Assembly: GCA_910579335.1 (NCBI GenBank)
Contig: CAJTUQ010000007.1
Span: 1 to 36,105, forward strand
Length of the DNA: 36,105 bases
DNA from: an uncultured Dorea sp.
GTDB lineage: Bacteria; Bacillota; Clostridia; Lachnospirales; Lachnospiraceae
Direction of reading: 5' to 3'
The translations under genes were made by a program, and so were the position numbers. Under the pieces are notes generated by a model that saw nothing but the letters and a program-made list of their open reading frames with translations, did no database searches and was not told the origin of the DNA. Below are positions 30,920 through 36,105 of the stretch, piece after piece. Each line of letters starts with the position of its first letter. Position 1 is the stretch's first letter.

Positions 30920-33900
30920 GACGTTTTTTGAAGTGTTTCCGACGCTGAAGGTAAATCAGGATATAAAGATGATGTTTCAGGGCGTGGAGGTTACAAAGGT
31001 TGCAACCAATACGAAACGTGACTTTATCCGCGTGCATATTCTGGGCAGGCATCTTCTTCCTAAAAAAACAGTTTATGACGCCGAGCAGCTTATCAAGGAG
31101 CAGCTTTTTTTAAGAAGCGGCGTACAGGTGCAGATTGTCGAGCGCTATGAGCTTTCGAAACAGTATACGCCGGAGAATCTGATGGATGAATATATGGACA
31201 GCTTTCTGTTCGAATTGGGGCAAAGGAGCGCTGTTGAGCGCAGTATGCTAAAAGGGGCGGAATGTTTTTTTAAGGACGACAATATTCTTTGCTTAAAGCT
31301 TAATGATACGATTGTCTCGCAGGGAAAAAAGGAATCTCTGACTGGCTATTTAAAGGATGTGTATGTAAACCGGTTCGGATTCGACATTCATGTGCAGGTT
31401 CTGTATGACGCTCCAAAGGAAAGCAAGCTAAAATACAATGATCTGAAGGTGCGGCAGGAAGTAGATGAAATATTGAAGGCTTCCGCTGTTGTGCAGAAAG
31501 AAAAGGGCGAAGAGAGTCCAAAGGAAGCGCTTAAGAAGGCTGCTCCTCAGAAGACTGCGGCAAAGGAGACGGCAGGTTCAGGGGATTTAAGAAAGAACCA
31601 GAGGAAAGCTTTCGGAAGTGTAAGGCGTTCGCAGGATAAGAATGTGGTGTACGGACGTGATTTTGACGACGAGCCGGTGAAGCTTTGCCGCGTCGTAAGC
31701 GAGATGGGAGAGATTACTTTTAAGGGAAAGGTAATCAGCTTTGACATGAGGGAAATCCGCAATGAGAAATCCATTATCATGTTTGCTGTTTCGGATTTTA
31801 CTGATACGATTATGGTCAAGATGTTTGTGAGAAACGACCAGCTTGCGGAAATCCTGGGAGAAGTTAAAAAGGGAGCCTTCCTAAAGATAAAGGGCGTTAC
31901 AACGATTGATAAATATGATGGTGAGCTTACGATAGGTTCTGTTTTTGGTATCCGTAAGATTCCTGATTTTACCGAAGGGCGGCAGGATACGTCGCCGGAA
32001 AAGCGCGTAGAGCTGCATTGTCATACGAAGATGAGCGACATGGACGGAGTATCTAAGGTGGAAGATATCCTAAAGCGTGCCCATGACTGGGGCCATAAAG
32101 CAGTGGCAATCACAGACCACGGCGTCGTTCAGGGCTTTACGGAAGCGCATCACTATCTGCAGGGGCTGGACAAATCAGATCCGTTCAAGGTCATCTACGG
32201 CGTGGAAGGGTATCTGGTAGATGATTTACAAGATGTCGCCGTAAACGAAAAAGGACAGTCTCTTTTAGATGCTTATGTTGTGTTTGATTTGGAGACGACG
32301 GGGTTTAGTTCGATTAAGGACAAAATTATTGAGATTGGTGCGGTAAAAGTAGAAGATGGAAGGATAACGGAGCGGTTCAGCACGTTTGTAAATCCAAACA
32401 GGCCGATTCCTTTTGAAATTACGCAGCTTACAGGAATCAGCGACCAGATGGTTCTAAAAGCTCCTGATATAGAAACGGCGCTGCCAAAGTTTTTGGAGTT
32501 TGTAGGGGATTCTGTATTGGTAGCCCACAATGCGGGATTCGATGTGGGTTTTATTGAGCAGAACTGCAGATATCAAAATATTGTGCCGGAGTTTACCTCG
32601 GTAGATACCGTAGCTATGGCCAGGATACTTTTGCCGACGCTGTCGAAATTTAAGTTAAACGTTGTGGCGAACGCTTTACATATTTCTCTGGAAAATCATC
32701 ATCGCGCGGTAGACGATGCGGGAGCGACGGCAGAGATATTTGTAAAATTTGCGCAGATGCTTAGGGAGAGAGGCATTTACACTTTGGAGAGACTGAACCA
32801 GCTTGGCGCCCAGAGCAAGGAAATGGTGAAAAAGCTTCCCTCGTATCATGTTATCATCCTGGCAAAAAATCAGGTGGGAAGGACGAATCTCTATACGCTT
32901 GTGTCAAAATCCCATATTGAGTATTATTCCAGACGGCCGAGAATACCGAAAAGTGAATTATCTAAATACCGGGAGGGCTTAATTATAGGAAGTGCATGTG
33001 AGGCGGGCGAGCTCTATCAGGCAATCCTGAATGATAAATCCGAGGAAAGGATTTCAAGAATCGTTAGTTTTTATGACTATCTTGAAATCCAGCCGCTGGG
33101 GAACAACCGTTTTATGATAGAGAGCGATAGAATCAGCAAAGTGAACAGCGAGGAGGATTTAAAAGAAATCAACCGTCGGATTATCCGTCTTGGCGAGCAG
33201 TTCAATAAACCGGTAGTGGCGACTTGCGACGTACATTTCCTCGACCCGGAGGATGAAGTGTACCGCAGGATTATCATGGCGGGGAAGGGCTTTTCCGATG
33301 CGGATACTCAGGCTCCTCTCTATTTTCATACGACGGATGAGATGCTTTCGGAATTTGAGTATCTTGGCTCTGAGAAGGCGAGAGAGATTGTTATTGAAAA
33401 TCCCGGCAGGATTGCCGATATGGTGGAAAAGATTTCTCCGGTGCGGCCGGACAAATGTCCTCCGGTAATTCCTGATTCGGATAAGCAGCTTCGTGAAATC
33501 TGCTATCGGAAAGCGCACAGTATGTATGGAAAAAAGCTGCCGGACATCGTGACCGAGCGTTTGGAAAGGGAGCTGCATTCTATTATATCCAATGGTTTTG
33601 CTGTGATGTACATCATTGCGCAGAAGCTGGTATGGAAATCCAACGAGGACGGATATCTGGTCGGCTCCAGAGGTTCCGTCGGTTCATCCTTTGTTGCGAC
33701 GATGGCGGGGATTACGGAAGTGAACCCGTTAAGCCCCCATTATTATTGTGCGAAATGCCATTACAGTGATTTTACATCTGACGAGGTCCGCGCATATGCC
33801 GGAGGATGCGGATGGGACATGCCGGATAGGTATTGCCCGGAATGCGGGGAATTGCTTGTTAAGGACGGGTTTGATATTCCTTTTGAGACATTTCTCGGAT

Positions 33901-35390
33901 TTAAGGGGAACAAGGAGCCGGATATAGACCTTAATTTTTCCGGTGATTATCAGAGCAACGCCCACAAATATACAGAAGTTATCTTTGGCGCGGGCCAGAC
34001 TTACCGCGCCGGGACTATCGGTACGCTTGCAGATAAAACGGCGTTCGGATATGTGAAAAATTATTATGCAGAGCGCGGACAGGGGAAAAGGACCTGTGAG
34101 ATTAACCGAATCGTTCAGGGTTGTACAGGGATAAGGAGAAGCACGGGCCAGCATCCGGGAGGCATTATCGTGCTGCCGCTTGGGGAGGATATCAACTCCT
34201 TCACTCCGGTACAGCATCCCGCTAATGATGTGAATACAGATATTGTCACGACTCATTTTGATTACCACTCCATTGACCATAATCTGTTAAAGCTTGATAT
34301 TCTCGGCCATGATGATCCGACGATGATTAAAACGCTGGAAGAGTATATTAGTTCTCCGGAAATGGATAACGAATATAATGAGACAGACCATAAATTTGTC
34401 GCAACAAAGATTCCGCTGGACGATAAGGACGTGATGTCCTTATTTCGTGATACTTCTGCACTTGGCATTACACCGGAGGATATCGGGGGATGTCCCGTAG
34501 GCTGTCTTGGGATACCGGAGTTTGGGACGGATTTTGTTATTCAGATGGTGGTAGACACAAAGCCTAAGACATTGTCCGATTTGATTCGTATCTCCGGACT
34601 GTCCCACGGGACGGACGTATGGCTGAATAACGCACAGGAATTGATAAAGAGCGGAAAGGCAACGATATCTACCGCAATCTGCACCCGTGACGACATTATG
34701 ACATATCTTATTAATAAGGGGATGGACAGTGAGCTTTCCTTTACCATTATGGAAAAGGTCAGAAAAGGGAAAGGGCTGACGCCGGAGTTTGAGGAAGCCA
34801 TGAAAGAGGCCGGAGTGCCGGAGTGGTATATCTGGTCCTGCAAGCAGATAAAATACATGTTCCCGAAGGCGCATGCCGCAGCTTATGTTATGATGGCATA
34901 CCGCATTGCCTACTGCAAGATACATTATCCGCTGGCATATTACGGGGCGTATTTCGGGATTCGCGCAGATGCATTTTCCTATGAGCTGATGTGTCAGGGC
35001 AAAGAAAAGCTCCAGCAATATATTGATGACTATGACAGGCGCGCAGCCAGCCTTTCCCAGAAAGAGCAGGCGACATTGAAGGATATGCATATCGTTCAGG
35101 AAATGTATGCGAGAGGTCTGGAGTTTGAGCCGATTGATATATACAGGGCGAAGGCAGCTAAGTTTCTTATCGTAGACGGAAAGCTGATGCCGCCCTTTAC
35201 CAGCATTGAGGGGATGGGCGAAAAAGCTGCAGAGGCCGTGGCGGAGGCTGCAAAGGACGGCCCGTATTTGTCGAAGGATGATTTCAGGCAGAGGACGAAG
35301 GCGAGCAAAACGGTGATTGATTATATGGCGGGGATGGGGCTTCTCGGCGACTTGCCGGAGTCAAACCAGTTATCTCTCTTCGATTTATAA
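30912..35390 (+). CDS. polC: DNA polymerase III alpha subunit, PolC type
   Basis: A 1492-residue replicative polymerase of low-GC Gram-positives, slightly longer than Bacillus subtilis PolC (about 1437). The order is: N-terminal domain (1 to about 170), a Lys/Glu/Ala-rich linker (about 190-235), an OB fold (about 255-350), a PHP domain starting at His369-Cys-His371, an inserted DnaQ-like 3'-5' exonuclease (about 455-620, Asp459 and Glu461 in FDLETTG), the rest of PHP, a zinc site (Cys946, Cys949, Cys975, Cys978), and the polymerase palm with Asp1004 and Asp1006 in PDIDLNFS. The fingers, a helix-hairpin-helix region and the C-terminal clamp-binding motif QLSLFDL follow. All catalytic residues seen are intact. 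No ribosome site; translation is probably coupled to ispG. Confidence 0.97.
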   Translation: MSKTFFEVFPTLKVNQDIKMMFQGVEVTKVATNTKRDFIRVHILGRHLLPKKTVYDAEQLIKEQLFLRSGVQVQIVERYELSKQYTPENLMDEYMDSFLFELGQRSAVERSMLKGAECFFKDDNILCLKLNDTIVSQGKKESLTGYLKDVYVNRFGFDIHVQVLYDAPKESKLKYNDLKVRQEVDEILKASAVVQKEKGEESPKEALKKAAPQKTAAKETAGSGDLRKNQRKAFGSVRRSQDKNVVYGRDFDDEPVKLCRVVSEMGEITFKGKVISFDMREIRNEKSIIMFAVSDFTDTIMVKMFVRNDQLAEILGEVKKGAFLKIKGVTTIDKYDGELTIGSVFGIRKIPDFTEGRQDTSPEKRVELHCHTKMSDMDGVSKVEDILKRAHDWGHKAVAITDHGVVQGFTEAHHYLQGLDKSDPFKVIYGVEGYLVDDLQDVAVNEKGQSLLDAYVVFDLETTGFSSIKDKIIEIGAVKVEDGRITERFSTFVNPNRPIPFEITQLTGISDQMVLKAPDIETALPKFLEFVGDSVLVAHNAGFDVGFIEQNCRYQNIVPEFTSVDTVAMARILLPTLSKFKLNVVANALHISLENHHRAVDDAGATAEIFVKFAQMLRERGIYTLERLNQLGAQSKEMVKKLPSYHVIILAKNQVGRTNLYTLVSKSHIEYYSRRPRIPKSELSKYREGLIIGSACEAGELYQAILNDKSEERISRIVSFYDYLEIQPLGNNRFMIESDRISKVNSEEDLKEINRRIIRLGEQFNKPVVATCDVHFLDPEDEVYRRIIMAGKGFSDADTQAPLYFHTTDEMLSEFEYLGSEKAREIVIENPGRIADMVEKISPVRPDKCPPVIPDSDKQLREICYRKAHSMYGKKLPDIVTERLERELHSIISNGFAVMYIIAQKLVWKSNEDGYLVGSRGSVGSSFVATMAGITEVNPLSPHYYCAKCHYSDFTSDEVRAYAGGCGWDMPDRYCPECGELLVKDGFDIPFETFLGFKGNKEPDIDLNFSGDYQSNAHKYTEVIFGAGQTYRAGTIGTLADKTAFGYVKNYYAERGQGKRTCEINRIVQGCTGIRRSTGQHPGGIIVLPLGEDINSFTPVQHPANDVNTDIVTTHFDYHSIDHNLLKLDILGHDDPTMIKTLEEYISSPEMDNEYNETDHKFVATKIPLDDKDVMSLFRDTSALGITPEDIGGCPVGCLGIPEFGTDFVIQMVVDTKPKTLSDLIRISGLSHGTDVWLNNAQELIKSGKATISTAICTRDDIMTYLINKGMDSELSFTIMEKVRKGKGLTPEFEEAMKEAGVPEWYIWSCKQIKYMFPKAHAAAYVMMAYRIAYCKIHYPLAYYGAYFGIRADAFSYELMCQGKEKLQQYIDDYDRRAASLSQKEQATLKDMHIVQEMYARGLEFEPIDIYRAKAAKFLIVDGKLMPPFTSIEGMGEKAAEAVAEAAKDGPYLSKDDFRQRTKASKTVIDYMAGMGLLGDLPESNQLSLFDL

Positions 35391-35418
35391 AGAAATGTTA
35401 GGCGGAAAGGAATGGCTG

Positions 35419-36105
35419 ATGATGAGTAAAAAGTACAGAGGAGTTGTCTATATTATTCTCTCTGCATTTTGTTTTGCGTTTATGAATATGTTCGTGCGTC
35501 TGGCGGGCAATCTGCCTTCTGTGCAGAAAAGTTTTTTCCGGAATTTTGTAGCTGCCGTGTTTGCGTGTGTGATATTGCTAAAAGACAGGGTGCCCTTTCG
35601 GTGTAAAAGGGAAAATCTGGTGTATCTTCTGCTGAGGGCCGGATTCGGCACCTTGGGCATTCTCTGCAATTTCTATGCGATAGACCATTTGGTGCTGGCG
35701 GATGCGTCAATGCTGAATAAGATGTCTCCCTTTTTTGCGGTGCTGTTTAGTTTTTTAGTTCTGAAAGAAAAGGTGACGGCGCCCCAGGCGCTGATTGTAG
35801 CGGGGGCTTTTATCGGTAGTATGTTTGTCGTAAAGCCCGCTTTTTCAAACATGGATCTGATGCCGTCCATGATAGGGCTGCTTGGGGGAATCTGTGCGGG
35901 AGCAGCCTACACGATGGTAAGGAAATTGGGGGAGAATGGTGAGAAGGGCCCCTTTATTGTATTCTTTTTTTCTGTCTTTTCCTGTATGGCGGTTTTGCCG
36001 TGGCTTATCTTCGATTACCATGCGATGACTGCCAGGCAGCTTGCCGTACTGCTGCTTGCCGGAGTAAGTGCCGCCGGCGGCCAGTTTTCCATTACGGCGG
36101 CATAT
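35419..36105 (+). CDS. EamA/DMT-family transporter (3' end cut off)
   Basis: The frame stays open to the window end, giving the first 229 residues of a protein that is usually about 280-300. It starts MMSKKYRGVVYIILSAFCF, and about seven of the expected ten membrane helices are visible, arranged as two EamA repeats (the second starting near MIGLLGGICAGAAYTMVRKL). LVLADASMLNKMSPFFAVLFS is a typical EamA segment. These proteins export amino acids, nucleosides or drugs; the substrate is unknown. AAAGGA lies seven bases before ATG 35419 (a second ATG follows at 35422), and the gene begins 28 bases after polC. Confidence 0.88.
   Translation, partial: MMSKKYRGVVYIILSAFCFAFMNMFVRLAGNLPSVQKSFFRNFVAAVFACVILLKDRVPFRCKRENLVYLLLRAGFGTLGILCNFYAIDHLVLADASMLNKMSPFFAVLFSFLVLKEKVTAPQALIVAGAFIGSMFVVKPAFSNMDLMPSMIGLLGGICAGAAYTMVRKLGENGEKGPFIVFFFSVFSCMAVLPWLIFDYHAMTARQLAVLLLAGVSAAGGQFSITAAY

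Noticed and set aside
33729..34280. Open frame of 183 codons on the minus strand opposite polC
   Set aside because: It is antisense to the conserved polymerase core, shows no domain and has biased composition of a shadow frame.
1..36105. CRISPR array, mobile element, phage, toxin-antitoxin or defence system
   Set aside because: No regular spaced repeats, transposase, integrase or defence motifs were seen; the XRE gene has no toxin-like partner that I recognise.

Overview
The window reads as chromosome of an anaerobic, spore-forming Gram-positive bacterium, most likely class Clostridia and family Lachnospiraceae. The reasons are a PolC-type replicative polymerase, a GerM-like sporulation lipoprotein, a short ATG/GTG/TTG-start gene style with strong purine-rich Shine-Dalgarno sites, ferredoxin-like redox enzymes, and the gene order rho-rpmE-yqhQ-prmC-prfA. 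The family call is inference; nothing here fixes genus or species. I see no tRNA, rRNA, CRISPR array, insertion sequence or phage gene. The window opens inside one gene and closes inside another. It is gene-dense and mostly housekeeping, and the longest stretch without a gene is about 180 bases.

Layout. (a) 1-3.0 kb: a cysteine-rich redox group made of a truncated iron-sulfur flavoprotein-like reductase, an 18-cysteine protein resembling the DUF5714 family, an aldo/keto reductase with a two-cluster ferredoxin tail, and a small YdcZ-type transporter. (b) 3.0-9.3 kb: what looks like one operon, comEA-response regulator-histidine kinase-gerM-comEC. It joins DNA uptake proteins, a two-component system and a sporulation lipoprotein, and a promoter lies in front of comEA. 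(c) 9.3-13.4 kb: holA-lepA-hemW behind a good promoter. (d) 13.4-15.0 kb, minus strand: a TIGR01212-type radical SAM protein followed by a DUF4364 winged-helix protein, divergent from (e) a malic enzyme at 15.0-16.2 kb. The divergent promoters are resolved to single bases. (f) 16.3-25.8 kb: rho, rpmE, a textbook terminator, then yqhQ-prmC-prfA, an ABC exporter, a DUF2156 protein and two PLP aminotransferases including hisC. (g) 25.9-28.5 kb: a small export protein, a PfkB sugar kinase and a divergent DAHP synthase. (h) 28.5-29.8 kb: an XRE regulator (minus strand), a small protein, and a membrane-anchored small protein behind an exact consensus promoter. (i) 29.8-36.1 kb: ispG-polC and a truncated EamA transporter.

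How the genes fit together. prmC and prfA are an enzyme and its substrate: PrmC methylates the GGQ glutamine of RF1. ComEA binds incoming DNA and ComEC forms the channel. HolA loads the clamp for the polymerase whose catalytic subunit is PolC at the far end of the window. Several operons use tight translational coupling through overlapping stop and start codons. Two intrinsic terminators sit directly against the ribosome binding site of essential downstream genes (yqhQ-prmC-prfA and ispG-polC), which suggests controlled readthrough.

I found no clear new defence or mobile system. The best leads are the cysteine-rich redox cluster with an aldo/keto reductase lacking its usual catalytic residues, the sensor-containing competence operon, the terminator-gated ispG-polC unit, the divergent DAHP synthase, and several small operator-like repeats.
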